The notes under the pieces: model-generated
What the model was told of the DNA's origin: nothing
The model's input: only the letters and a program-made list of their open reading frames with translations
Databases searched by the model: none
Position numbers and translations under genes: made by a program
Shown: positions 8,166 to 16,976 of the stretch, piece after piece
How positions within the stretch are numbered: position 1 is the first letter of the stretch
Layout: the number at the start of each line of letters is the position of its first letter
Origin: Ruegeria sp. A3M17
GTDB lineage: Bacteria > Pseudomonadota > Alphaproteobacteria > Rhodobacterales > Rhodobacteraceae
Reading direction: 5' to 3'
Assembly (NCBI RefSeq): GCF_003318255.1
Contig: NZ_QOCF01000014.1
Coordinates: 248,001-312,000 of the forward strand
DNA length: 64,000 bases

Positions 8166-9065
8166 ATGCAGGTACACACATTGGATTTGAACTGGCTGCG
8201 CGATTTTGAATGCCTCGCCCGGACACTGAACTTCACCCGAGCGTCCGATGAACGTAACATCACACAATCCGCATTCAGTCGTAGAATCAAAGCGTTGGAG
8301 AGCTGGGTCGGGCTGCCTCTGGTCAATCGCGCCACCTATCCTGTTCAATTGACAGAAGCAGGTCAACAATTCCTGCCGGTCGCTCTGGCGGCGATCTCAC
8401 AACTATCAGAGTCGCGTCAATCGCTGCGGGATGCCGACCGGGGGGATAGCCGTTTCATCCGGTTTTCGGTCCTCCACACGATCGCGGTTAATTTTTTGGC
8501 AAGTCGCATCGAAGAGTTGCAGACGCAAATTCCCGATCTGCGCACTCGTGTACTGTCCGATTCCCTAAGCACCTGCTGTGACCTGTTGGTCGAGGGCGCA
8601 GTGGACATTCTCTTGTGTTACAATCACCACTCGGTTTCACCGATGATTGATGAAACCGCATTTGAGCGAAAAGACCTGTTAAAGGATCGTCTGGTGCCAG
8701 TGGCTACAGCTGATTCAGCGCGTGCCATGGGTTGGAGCCTCGCAGAGCAGGATGGCCCACCCATCCCCTATCTGGCATATGACCGTTCTTCATTTTTAGG
8801 CATGGTTGTAGAAAATACCATAGACCGCAAACCCCTGAACGCCGAGACGATTTATGTTGATAGTCTGGTTGAGACAATCAAGAGACGCCTGATTACCGGA
8901 AGCGGATTTGCCTGGATGCCCGAAACCGCAATTTCGCCGGAGCTGGACGCAAGATTGCTGGTGCCAATCGGCGATGACGCGTGGTGTGCCACTTTGACGA
9001 TTTCCGCATTTGCCAATCCCGCGACCTTTGATCAGACAGCGCAACAGCTTTGGGACCAATTATGA
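8166..9065 (+). CDS. LysR family transcriptional regulator
   Basis: 299 residues. The N-terminal winged HTH is at about residues 5-65 (LDLNWLRDFECLARTLNFTRAS, then ITQSAFSRRIKALESWVG). The C-terminal domain is a periplasmic-binding-fold co-inducer domain. The chosen start is the ATG at 8166; a TTG two codons upstream also opens the frame. The gene diverges from the transporter operon and runs tail to tail with the racemase gene, so the likely targets are the transporter genes and its own promoter. Confidence 0.9.
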   Translation: MQVHTLDLNWLRDFECLARTLNFTRASDERNITQSAFSRRIKALESWVGLPLVNRATYPVQLTEAGQQFLPVALAAISQLSESRQSLRDADRGDSRFIRFSVLHTIAVNFLASRIEELQTQIPDLRTRVLSDSLSTCCDLLVEGAVDILLCYNHHSVSPMIDETAFERKDLLKDRLVPVATADSARAMGWSLAEQDGPPIPYLAYDRSSFLGMVVENTIDRKPLNAETIYVDSLVETIKRRLITGSGFAWMPETAISPELDARLLVPIGDDAWCATLTISAFANPATFDQTAQQLWDQL

Positions 9066-9126
9066 ACAAAGGTATCTTTTGACTTACAGATTGCCTCCGA
9101 ACGCTGTGGCGCACTTACTCAATCGT

Positions 9127-9828
9127 CTAAACTTGCACTGCGTGGGAAAATTCGACAATCGCCTGAACAAGCAGGTCAATCGTATCGATGGCATTGACTT
9201 CGGCCGCAACACTATCAGCGATGAGCGAGAATTCTGAGCAAGCTACAAGCTGCAGGTCTGCTCCGGCGGCAACAAGTTCTTTCGAGGCAACTCTTAGTGT
9301 TTCGCGCCCTTCATTGCACGGGCCGTCAGTCTTAATTTTTTGGATCGCTGCAAGCATTTTTTCATCGTCCGCCGGCCAAACAACCGAAAGCCCGCGCGTT
9401 TGCAGCTTTGTCTCGAATAGATAAGTACGTTGTACGGCTGGCGAGGCAAGCATTCCGATACATCCCCCTGACCCAAGCGTCCGAGCCGCATATTCGGCTG
9501 CCAGTTCGATCAAGTTCAGCAAGGGGATGTCCACTGAATCCGTAATCGCCTTGGCATAGTGATGGGCGGTGTTGCACGGGATCGCCAGCGCTAAGGCTCC
9601 AGCATCCTCAAGCCGACGCGCCATAGCGGCAAGCGTCGGCCCCGGATCCTCGCCGACGCCCTCGAGCAGATGACTAACCCGCGACGGCACCTGCGGGTTC
9701 ATGTCGATCAACAAAGGTATGTGATCTTGGTCATCAGTTGCGGGTATTGCCGCCACCAGCTTGCGCTGGAGGAGGATGGTCGCTTCGGGGCCCATACCGC
9801 CAAGAATTCCAACCGGGCGCAGTGTCAT
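9127..9828 (-). CDS. Aspartate/glutamate racemase family protein (possible cysteate racemase)
   Basis: 233-residue PLP-independent racemase. It has the family's GGMGPEAT motif (residues 10-17) and two catalytic cysteines, Cys85 in IPCNTAHH and Cys197 in LVACSEFS, so it should be active on a small acidic amino acid. The gene starts 3 bp after the stop of the cysteate-lyase/cysteine-desulfhydrase gene, so it is tightly coupled to it. Cysteate is the sulfonate analogue of aspartate, so racemization of cysteate to supply the L-specific lyase is a reasonable inference; aspartate remains possible. Confidence 0.85.
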   Translation of the reverse strand: MTLRPVGILGGMGPEATILLQRKLVAAIPATDDQDHIPLLIDMNPQVPSRVSHLLEGVGEDPGPTLAAMARRLEDAGALALAIPCNTAHHYAKAITDSVDIPLLNLIELAAEYAARTLGSGGCIGMLASPAVQRTYLFETKLQTRGLSVVWPADDEKMLAAIQKIKTDGPCNEGRETLRVASKELVAAGADLQLVACSEFSLIADSVAAEVNAIDTIDLLVQAIVEFSHAVQV

Positions 9829-9831
9829 GGC

Positions 9832-10845
9832 TCAGACAGTCACCCAGCGGTTTTGATGATCAAAGGCAAAATCATACCCCCCAAGGGCTGCGGCACCCCC
9901 GGTGTGCAGGAACACAATCCGTTGGCCGTTGAACTCACCCTTGCGGGCAAGATCAATCAGACCGGCTGCGCCCTTGGCTGAATAGCATGGATCGAGAAGG
10001 ATGCCTTCGAGCTCTGCAAACATCTGGATCGCCTCTATGCCGCCTGTCGTTGGCAGGCCATAGCCTTCGCCGACATAGTCAGTATTGGCCTTCACGTCTT
10101 CGCGCTTGACCACACCTGCGCAGCCTAGTTTTTCAGCGGTTTTGCAGGCGAGGTCAAAAACCATCTGTTCTTGCTTGGGCTGAGGCGCCCTCGTGCCGAT
10201 GCCCAGCACGGGCACCTGCGCATTCATGGCACACATGCCCGTCACCAACCCGGCTTGCGTTCCTGAAGAGCCGGTTGCATGCACCAATCTGTCAATTTGC
10301 AAACCACTGTCGTTTGCTTGTGCCAACAGTTCAAAGGCCGCGTTAACATAGCCAAGTGCGCCGGTCGGGTTCGATCCGCCGCCAGGAATGACATAGACAT
10401 TGTGCCCTTCCGCGCGCTTCTTTTCGGCTGCTTTTTCCATCTCACCCGGCATGTCGTGGCCGCCGGGATACTTCTCGGTGGTTGCACCATGCAAATGATC
10501 TAGCAGGACGTTGCCGTTCGTATTGTAGTTTGCATTTTGGTAACCGGTGCGATCCTCCAAAAGGATGTGACAATCAAGCCCCAGCTTGGCGGCAAATGCA
10601 GCCGTCTGCCGACCGTGGTTGGTTTGCGTGGCCCCTTGGGTCATCACCATGTCGGCGCCCTGCGCTTCGGCTTCTGCCATTAGAAATTCAAGCTTGCGGG
10701 TCTTGTTGCCACCGGTCGACATGCCGGTGCAATCATCGCGTTTGATCCATATTTCGACCCCCAGCTCCTTTGACAATCGAGTCATGGGTTCAAGCGGTGT
10801 TGGAAGATGGGCAAGATGCAGGCGGGGAAAACGGGCAAGGTGCAT
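9832..10845 (-). CDS. cuyA: PLP-dependent L-cysteate sulfo-lyase / D-cysteine desulfhydrase family enzyme
   Basis: 337-residue fold-type II PLP enzyme of the DcyD/ACC deaminase/CuyA group. The PLP lysine is Lys48 in GGNKTRKLE, the phosphate-binding loop is TGSSGTQAG (191-199), and C-terminal motifs are [16 protein letters not shown] and FLHTGG. CuyA of Ruegeria pomeroyi converts L-cysteate to pyruvate, sulfite and ammonia and was long annotated as D-cysteine desulfhydrase. The MHLARFPR start and the next-door racemase and LysR gene favour the CuyA reading, but I cannot separate the two by eye. The usual SNH motif reads TNH here (75-77). The ATG at 10845 has AGGA upstream. Confidence 0.7.
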   Translation of the reverse strand: MHLARFPRLHLAHLPTPLEPMTRLSKELGVEIWIKRDDCTGMSTGGNKTRKLEFLMAEAEAQGADMVMTQGATQTNHGRQTAAFAAKLGLDCHILLEDRTGYQNANYNTNGNVLLDHLHGATTEKYPGGHDMPGEMEKAAEKKRAEGHNVYVIPGGGSNPTGALGYVNAAFELLAQANDSGLQIDRLVHATGSSGTQAGLVTGMCAMNAQVPVLGIGTRAPQPKQEQMVFDLACKTAEKLGCAGVVKREDVKANTDYVGEGYGLPTTGGIEAIQMFAELEGILLDPCYSAKGAAGLIDLARKGEFNGQRIVFLHTGGAAALGGYDFAFDHQNRWVTV

Positions 10846-10901
10846 GTCGTGGTTCCTAATATTTGCTTTTGTCAACTTACTGCGCGCGGAAGCGCTTTCC
10901 T

Positions 10902-10937
10902 AATTCGAATTTCGGTACATAAATTGCAGGAATTGCA
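10902..10937. promoter_or_regulatory. Candidate LysR operator region with motif copy 2
   Basis: Between the divergent lyase and LysR genes there is a 10-bp palindrome AATTCGAATT (10902-10911) and a direct repeat AATTGCA-GG-AATTGCA (10922-10937). The repeat contains ATTGCAGGAAT (10923-10933), the exact reverse complement of the 11-mer at 8116-8126 near the other LysR gene. A binding site is inferred from this sharing. Confidence 0.45.
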
Positions 10938-10967
10938 TATTGATACGAACTGCACTATCGATCCGCC

Positions 10968-11855
10968 ATGCGTCTTGAGTGGATCGATGATATATTGGCC
11001 GTGCTAGATAGCGGCTCTCTCGCCCGCGCCGCTGAAAAGCGATTGCTGACGCAATCCGCCTTTACTCGGCGGGTGCGGCTTATCGAAGACAACATAGGCG
11101 CAACGCTGTTTGATCGTCGCCGCAAGCCAGTTTCTTTGATGCCAGGTGTGCGGGATCTGGAATTTGAATTACGTGAACTCAGCACCCGGCTGCATAGGCT
11201 TCGACACACCTTGAAGACAGCGAGTGATCAGACTGGCAAATCGTTGTCTTTTGTTTGCCAACACGCGCTCACCACGACAATTTCACCCGAAATTGTTCGT
11301 GTTTTAACTGAAGCTGGCGAAATCTCGGTTCGCGTGCGTTCAGGAAATCAAGACGAGTGCCTTATGCATCTGATTTCAAAAGAAGTTGATTTTGCCATCA
11401 TGTACGCGGTGCCTGATGACAGTATTCAAGAACCCGTTAACGCGTTTGAAACCAAAACACTCGGGATGGATACTTTGATTCCAGTCTGTGCGCCTACTGT
11501 GCGTACCCAAGTGACGAAAGCCGTAATTCCTACAATCAGCTACCCGCCCGAAGTCTTTCTCGGGCAGGTCTATTCCAGGATGATTGCGCCGCGATTACCT
11601 GAAGGTAAAACCGCAGTGCCCAGAGCTGAAACCGCACTTACGTTGGCCATACTACAATACGCCTTGAATGAAATCGGCATCGCGTGGTTGCCCCACTCTC
11701 TAGTGGCGACCCACCTTTCAGAGGGCACGCTTGTGTGCATTGACGATGTACTGCCCACACAGCTTCTGGCAATCAGGGTAGTCCGCTTGGCAGAACCTCA
11801 GCCAGATCACGCAGAGCAAATATGGAAACAACTTGAAGACATTTTCAGTTTCTAG
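10968..11855 (+). CDS. LysR family transcriptional regulator
   Basis: 295 residues. The HTH is at about residues 3-60 (EWIDDILAVLDSGSLARAAEK, then LTQSAFTRRVRLIEDNIG) and is followed by an effector domain. It resembles the LysR protein at 8166 in its LTQSAF.RR recognition helix and in length, so the two may be distant paralogues. It diverges from the racemase/lyase unit and is the obvious candidate regulator (CuyR-like position). No terminator with a U-run was found after it. Confidence 0.9.
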   Translation: MRLEWIDDILAVLDSGSLARAAEKRLLTQSAFTRRVRLIEDNIGATLFDRRRKPVSLMPGVRDLEFELRELSTRLHRLRHTLKTASDQTGKSLSFVCQHALTTTISPEIVRVLTEAGEISVRVRSGNQDECLMHLISKEVDFAIMYAVPDDSIQEPVNAFETKTLGMDTLIPVCAPTVRTQVTKAVIPTISYPPEVFLGQVYSRMIAPRLPEGKTAVPRAETALTLAILQYALNEIGIAWLPHSLVATHLSEGTLVCIDDVLPTQLLAIRVVRLAEPQPDHAEQIWKQLEDIFSF

Positions 11856-12230
11856 TTTTCCCGCTGCACTCTCTATCCCAAATGGCATGCAGCCCCTGAT
11901 CAGAAGGGCTTGGTTTCCCTTACACACCCTTCGCCAGATCGAAAAACGAAGCCCACGAGCAAAACGCTTCGTTATCGCAAAAACCACTACATCCTAAACG
12001 CCTGATCCTGGCAGCAGTCGTCTCTCGAACATGCCCAGCTGCCAAAGAAGCGATACAAGCGAGTGGCCACTTTGACCGTCGTGGTTTTTGAAATTCGACT
12101 ACGCGGCGAAGGTCTGCTTTCCGCCCTCTGCAATTAATAGATATCTGCTTTGGGCCGCGAGCTACGAACTACCTCCGCAGCGCACAATTGGCACGGCAAT
12201 GACCGTTCTGGGCTCAAAGAAAATACAAAA
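11856..12230. other. Gene-free stretch
   Basis: Four hundred bases without a convincing gene separate the LysR gene from the purine operon terminator. Only short frames are present and none has a ribosome-binding site plus a plausible protein. A weak inverted repeat, AAGGG...CCCTT, lies near 11904-11921. The part around 12100-12210 has a mosaic look that could be a decayed intergenic repeat, which a genome self-comparison would settle. Confidence 0.4.
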
Positions 12231-12256
12231 AAGGCCCGCAAAAATATGCGGGCCTT
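12227..12256 (-). terminator. Rho-independent terminator of the xdh/BMP operon
   Basis: A perfect 10-bp stem, AAGGCCCGCA (12231-12240) with TGCGGGCCTT (12247-12256), and a six-base loop. On the minus strand it is followed by a run of T (the A tract at 12227-12232). It lies 23 bp after the stop of the BMP-family gene and closes the seven-gene operon. Confidence 0.85.
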
Positions 12257-12279
12257 GTTGTTGATTTCCGGATCAGTTC

Positions 12280-13353
12280 TTACTGAGGAATTTCGCCTTC
12301 CAGACCTTCGACGTAGAAGTTCATACCGGCCAGCGTGCCGTCATCTGCAGTTTCGCCTTCAGCCAGCCAGTCGCTACCGTCCTGCTTTTTAAGCGGGCCG
12401 GTGAAGGGGTGGTATTCACCCGCGGCCATGGCGGCCTTCATCGCCAGTGCTTCTTCTTTGATGTCGGCCGGAACGGCGTCCGAAATTTCGCCGATCTCAA
12501 CCATGCCTTCCTTGATACCGTCCCAGGTGTTCACGGTTTCCCACGACCCATCCATGACCGCTTGGGTGCGCGCGATGTAGTAGGGCGCCCAGTTGTCGAT
12601 GATCGAGGATACGCGCGGCTTGGGGGCATATTCGCTCATGTCCGAGGCCTGACCGAAGGTGATCACGTTGCCCGCCTCTTGCGCGGCCGCCTGCGGCGCG
12701 GTCGAGTCGGTGTGCTGCAGGATGACGTCTGCACCTTGTTCGATCAGAACGGTTGCGGCATCTGCCTCTTTCGCCGGGTCGAACCAAGTGTAGGCCCAGA
12801 TGATCTTGAACTCGACATCCGGGTTTACCTTCTTGGCGTGGATGTAGGCCGAGTTGATGCCGCGGATCACTTCGGGGATCGGGTAGGACCCGATGTAACC
12901 GATGATGTTCGACTCGGTCATTTTACCCGCGATGTGGCCCTGAACGGCGCGGCCTTCGTAGAAGCGGGCCGAATACACGGACACGTTCGGGGCGGTCTTA
13001 TAGCCGGTCGCGTGTTCGAATTTCACGTTCGGGAATTTCTTGGCCACGTTGATGGTCGGGTCCATGTACCCGAACGAGGTGGTAAAGATCAGGTCAGCGC
13101 CTTCCAACGCCATCTGGGTCATCACACGCTCGGCATCCGGGCCTTCGGGAACGGATTCAACAAACACGGTCTCGACCTTGTCGCCGAATTCTTTCTCAAC
13201 CGCCAGACGGCCTTTGTCGTGTTCATAGGTCCAGCCGCCGTCGCCCACCGGGCCGACATAGACAAAGCCTACTTTTGTTTTGTCCTGCGCGACTGCGCCG
13301 GTCGCAAGACCCAGCACCATCGCGGCACTGGCAAGAAGTGAAGTGAATTTCAT
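12280..13353 (-). CDS. BMP family ABC transporter substrate-binding protein (nucleoside/purine type)
   Basis: 357-residue periplasmic lipoprotein-like binding protein of the BMP/PnrA (Med) family. The signal peptide is residues 1-22 (ends GAVAQDK). There is no lipobox Cys, so it is a soluble periplasmic protein. Motifs KVGFVYVGPVGDGGWTYEHD and DLIFTTSFGYMD are typical of the group, whose known ligands are purine nucleosides. Last cistron of an operon starting with xanthine dehydrogenase genes, so a purine base or nucleoside ligand is likely. The ATG at 13353 is used; an upstream in-frame start at 13368 is not needed. Confidence 0.9.
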   Translation of the reverse strand: MKFTSLLASAAMVLGLATGAVAQDKTKVGFVYVGPVGDGGWTYEHDKGRLAVEKEFGDKVETVFVESVPEGPDAERVMTQMALEGADLIFTTSFGYMDPTINVAKKFPNVKFEHATGYKTAPNVSVYSARFYEGRAVQGHIAGKMTESNIIGYIGSYPIPEVIRGINSAYIHAKKVNPDVEFKIIWAYTWFDPAKEADAATVLIEQGADVILQHTDSTAPQAAAQEAGNVITFGQASDMSEYAPKPRVSSIIDNWAPYYIARTQAVMDGSWETVNTWDGIKEGMVEIGEISDAVPADIKEEALAMKAAMAAGEYHPFTGPLKKQDGSDWLAEGETADDGTLAGMNFYVEGLEGEIPQ

Positions 13354-13388
13354 GTGGTTACTCCCCAAGTTGGTTTAATTGGCCCCGT

Positions 13389-14309
13389 CTAGTGCGAGGC
13401 GTGGAAGATCCGGCCCAGTGAGGCAGGTGCGCTGCTCTTGTCGGCCGAAAGGATCACAAGCACAAGGATCGTGATGATGTAGGGTGACATTGCCAGATAC
13501 TCGACGGGAATGGCAACGCCCGCGGCCTGCAGATTTAGCTGCAACACCGTGATTCCGCCAAACAAATAGGCACCCAGCAATGCACGCCATGGTTTCCAGC
13601 TGGCAAAGACGACAAGCGCAAGAGCGATCCAGCCAACACCGGCGGTCATGCCCTCGGTCCACTGCGGAACGCGGATCAGGCTGATATAGGCTCCACCAAG
13701 GCCCGCGCAGGCGCCACCAAACAGGATCGCCAGGATGCGGATCTTGATGACCTTGTAGCCCAGGGCGTGTGCGGCGTCGTGGTTTTCACCCACTGCGCGC
13801 AGGATCAGACCGACGCGGGTGTATTTCAGCGTGGCCCAGACGGCTGCAACCAGCGCGATGCCCAGATACAGGATCGGATCATGCTGGAACAGGATGGGGC
13901 CGATCACCGGAATATCGCTGAGCAACGGGATATGGATATCTCCCATGCTGGGCGGTTTGACACCGACATAGCTTTGACCCATCAGCGCGCTGAAGCCGAG
14001 GCCGAACAGAGTAAGCGCAAGACCACTGGCCACCTGGTTCGCCAGCGCAAACTGCGTCAGCAGGACAAACAGCAGGGACAGTACTGCGCCACCAATGGCC
14101 GCAGCGATGAACCCCAGCCAGGGCGAACCCGTTTCGACAGAGATCGCAAAGCCGCTGATCGCGCCCACAATCATCATGCCCTCGACGCCAAGGTTCAGAA
14201 CACCAGCTTTCTCGACGACCAGTTCTCCGATTGCGGCCAACAGCAGGGGGGTTGCGGCCACCATAAGCGAGGCGACCAAAAGTACGGGATTGATTTCACC
14301 AAGGTCCAT
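13389..14309 (-). CDS. ABC transporter permease (BMP/nucleoside type, second permease)
   Basis: 306-residue inner-membrane permease of the BPD_transp_2 family with about eight to nine hydrophobic segments. EKAGVLNLGVEGMM near residue 33 is the hallmark of the YufQ/NupQ-like half of nucleoside ABC permeases. It pairs with the permease encoded immediately upstream (stop at 14313, 3 bp gap) and with the ATPase at 15459. Confidence 0.9.
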   Translation of the reverse strand: MDLGEINPVLLVASLMVAATPLLLAAIGELVVEKAGVLNLGVEGMMIVGAISGFAISVETGSPWLGFIAAAIGGAVLSLLFVLLTQFALANQVASGLALTLFGLGFSALMGQSYVGVKPPSMGDIHIPLLSDIPVIGPILFQHDPILYLGIALVAAVWATLKYTRVGLILRAVGENHDAAHALGYKVIKIRILAILFGGACAGLGGAYISLIRVPQWTEGMTAGVGWIALALVVFASWKPWRALLGAYLFGGITVLQLNLQAAGVAIPVEYLAMSPYIITILVLVILSADKSSAPASLGRIFHASH

Positions 14310-14312
14310 GGG

Positions 14313-15395
14313 TCACGCCACCTCTTTACGGGCCGCACGGATGCGGTAGTTGGTCAAAAGATCGAAAGCCAGCAGGAAGAACAGGAGCATGCCCTGAAAG
14401 ACCTGAATGGCAGCAGCAGGCAGGCCCAACTGGGATTGCGCGATTTCGCCACCGATATAGGTCAGCGCCATCAGGCCACCGGCCAGCAGGATACCCACCG
14501 GATGCAGACGACCCAGAAAGGCCACGATGATCGCGGTAAAGCCGTAGCCCACGTTAAAGTCGATGCTGACCTGACCTGATGGGCCTGAGACCTCGAACAT
14601 CCCCGCCAACCCGGCCAGCGCACCGGACATGCCCAGACAGAACAGGATTAGGCGCGCCGGGTTTACACCCGCGAACTTCGCCGCTCGCGGCGCTTCACCT
14701 GTTAGTCGAATGTGGAAACCCAGCATGTGACGGTTCAGCAGGACATAGGCAAAGATCACAGCGATCAGCGCAGAAACAACACCCCAATGCATGCCCGATC
14801 CGACGATCAGCTCGGCGTTATGCGCGCTTTCATAGGATTGCAGGTTGCGTGATCCGGGAAAGCCGAACCCTTCGGGGTTCTTGAGCAGACCAAGCGAAAC
14901 CGAAGCCAGCATCTGCTCGGCCACGTAGACCAGCATCAGTGACACAAGGATTTCGTTGGTGCCAAAACGCACCTTCAGGAAGGCCGGGATTGCCGCCCAA
15001 AGCCAACCGCCAAATGCACCGGCGATCACCATGATCGGGAAAACGTAAAACGCATCCAGCGGATAAAAGGCCAGACCAGCTGCGGCCCCAAAAATGGCGC
15101 CCATGATGTATTGCCCTTCGGCCCCGATATTCCAGATACCGGCCCGGAAACCTAAGGACAGGCCAATGGCGATCAGAACCAGCGGCGCGCCTTTGACCAA
15201 CAACTGCGGGCGGTAGTAGAAAGCGAACTCGCCAAACAGCGGCTCCCAGAAAATGGTGCCAATGGCTTGGATCGGGTTCTTGCCCAGAATGGCGAACAGG
15301 ATGCCGCCGAAAACCATGGTTGCCAGCACGGCCACCAAAGGGGTCGCGTAAGACCACGCTTTGGACGGCTGCGGCCGTTTCTCCAACACAATCAT
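14313..15395 (-). CDS. ABC transporter permease (BMP/nucleoside type, first permease)
   Basis: 360-residue inner-membrane permease of the BPD_transp_2 family (YufP/NupP-like half). A cytoplasmic N-terminus with ...RPQPSKAWSYATP leads into the first membrane span, and the conserved GFRAGIWNIGAEGQ motif follows the third span. It lies 63 bp after the ATPase stop and 3 bp before the second permease gene. Confidence 0.9.
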   Translation of the reverse strand: MIVLEKRPQPSKAWSYATPLVAVLATMVFGGILFAILGKNPIQAIGTIFWEPLFGEFAFYYRPQLLVKGAPLVLIAIGLSLGFRAGIWNIGAEGQYIMGAIFGAAAGLAFYPLDAFYVFPIMVIAGAFGGWLWAAIPAFLKVRFGTNEILVSLMLVYVAEQMLASVSLGLLKNPEGFGFPGSRNLQSYESAHNAELIVGSGMHWGVVSALIAVIFAYVLLNRHMLGFHIRLTGEAPRAAKFAGVNPARLILFCLGMSGALAGLAGMFEVSGPSGQVSIDFNVGYGFTAIIVAFLGRLHPVGILLAGGLMALTYIGGEIAQSQLGLPAAAIQVFQGMLLFFLLAFDLLTNYRIRAARKEVA

Positions 15396-15458
15396 CTGCT
15401 CATTCCCCCAGTTTCTTCATCTTTTTGTAAATTCTCTCGCCGAAGGCGGTCCGACGGA

Positions 15459-16976
15459 TTAAACATGGGCCACCTCCATGCCATGCGCGCCGCCCATCAT
15501 CAGGCCGATTTCGTCGACCGTCAGACCTGTGGTCGTACGCGGAGCGCTGAGCCGCCCTTCGTTGAGCGCCGCAAAGCTGTCCGAGATTTCCATCAACTCA
15601 TCCAGATCCTGCGATATGCAGATGACTGCGGTGCCTTTTGCGGCCAAATCCAGAATGGCCTGACGGATCGAGGCCGCAGCCGCCGCATCCACACCCCAAG
15701 TCGGCTGGTTCACAACCAATATGTCGGGGTTTTGCAGGACCTCGCGCCCAATGACGAACTTCTGCAGGTTGCCCCCTGACAGAGATCGCGCGGCGTTTTC
15801 AGGCCCTGGTGTGCGGACGTCAAAAGCACTGATGATCTTTTCGGCAAAACTCTTGGTTTCTGCCCATTTCAGGAAGCCGTTATTCTCAAGCCCTTCTCGG
15901 ACCGATCCTGTTAGCAAGGCGTTTTCAGTCAGGCTCATGTCTGGGGCGGCCGCATGTCCCAATCGCTCTTCCGGAGCGGTCAGAACGCCCAGTTTGCGGC
16001 GCGCGGTCGGCCCCAGTTTGCCGATCGGCTGGCCGTTGAACTTGATCGCGTCGGGCGCTGTGGTGATCTCGCCCGACAACACGCCTAGCAATTCGTCCTG
16101 TCCGTTGCCTGCGACGCCGCCGATTCCCAGAACCTCGCCCTTGCGGACGGTCATGTGAACATTCTTCAGCGCGGTTCCGAATTCCGATGGCGATGGAACA
16201 GACAACCCGCTGACATCCAGGGCGACCTCACCGAACTCACGCCCCGAACGTTCGGGTGTTTGCAGGGTCGAACCCACCATCATCTCGGCCATATCCCGTG
16301 CCGAGGTCTCAGCGGGAGCGCATTCGCCGACATTCTTCCCCAATCGCAGGATCGTGGCGTGGTCGCAAAGCGTGCGAATTTCTTCCAGCTTGTGCGAGAT
16401 ATACAGGATCGAGGTGCCCTCGGACCGCAATTTGTTCAGCGTTTCGAACAAGATGTCGACTTCCTGAGGGGTCAGAACAGATGTCGGCTCGTCCATGATC
16501 AGCAGCTTTGGATCCTGTAACAGGCAGCGGATGATTTCGACCCGCTGACGCTCACCCGCGGACAGATCACCGACAGTGCGATAGGGGTCCAGCGGCAGGC
16601 CGTAAGTTTCCGAAACTTCGCGAATACGCGCAGCCAGATCGCCCATGGCTGGTGGATTCTCCATCCCCAAGGCGATGTTTTCGGCGACGTTCAGAGCGTC
16701 AAACAGCGAGAAATGCTGGAACACCATCGCGATCCCGTCGGCCCGTGCCGCACGCGGTTCGGGGGGTGCAAACCTCTGCCCACGCAAAAGCATGGTACCG
16801 CTGTCAGGCTTCACCAGCCCATAGATCATTTTCACCAGCGTTGATTTGCCGGCACCATTTTCGCCCAGTAAGGCGTGAACCTCACCCTCACCGATGTCAA
16901 AGGACACCTGATCATTGGCCACGACGCCGGGATAGGCTTTGGTCAGCCCTTGTAAGCTTAGAAGTGGAGTGGTCAC
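15459..16976 (-). CDS. ABC transporter ATP-binding protein, tandem-domain (nucleoside/sugar type)
   Basis: 505-residue ATPase with two ABC domains in the style of RbsA/YufO. The first has Walker A GENGAGKST (38-46), signature LSAGERQRVEI and Walker B LLIMDEPTSVL. The second begins with a degenerate P-loop, GGVAGNGQDEL, which is normal for this family, and has signature LSGGNLQKFVIGRE. The start is a GTG at 16976 that overlaps the xdhC stop as GTGA, linking purine oxidation and transport genes translationally; the frame upstream of it lies inside xdhC. Confidence 0.9.
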   Translation of the reverse strand: MTTPLLSLQGLTKAYPGVVANDQVSFDIGEGEVHALLGENGAGKSTLVKMIYGLVKPDSGTMLLRGQRFAPPEPRAARADGIAMVFQHFSLFDALNVAENIALGMENPPAMGDLAARIREVSETYGLPLDPYRTVGDLSAGERQRVEIIRCLLQDPKLLIMDEPTSVLTPQEVDILFETLNKLRSEGTSILYISHKLEEIRTLCDHATILRLGKNVGECAPAETSARDMAEMMVGSTLQTPERSGREFGEVALDVSGLSVPSPSEFGTALKNVHMTVRKGEVLGIGGVAGNGQDELLGVLSGEITTAPDAIKFNGQPIGKLGPTARRKLGVLTAPEERLGHAAAPDMSLTENALLTGSVREGLENNGFLKWAETKSFAEKIISAFDVRTPGPENAARSLSGGNLQKFVIGREVLQNPDILVVNQPTWGVDAAAAASIRQAILDLAAKGTAVICISQDLDELMEISDSFAALNEGRLSAPRTTTGLTVDEIGLMMGGAHGMEVAHV

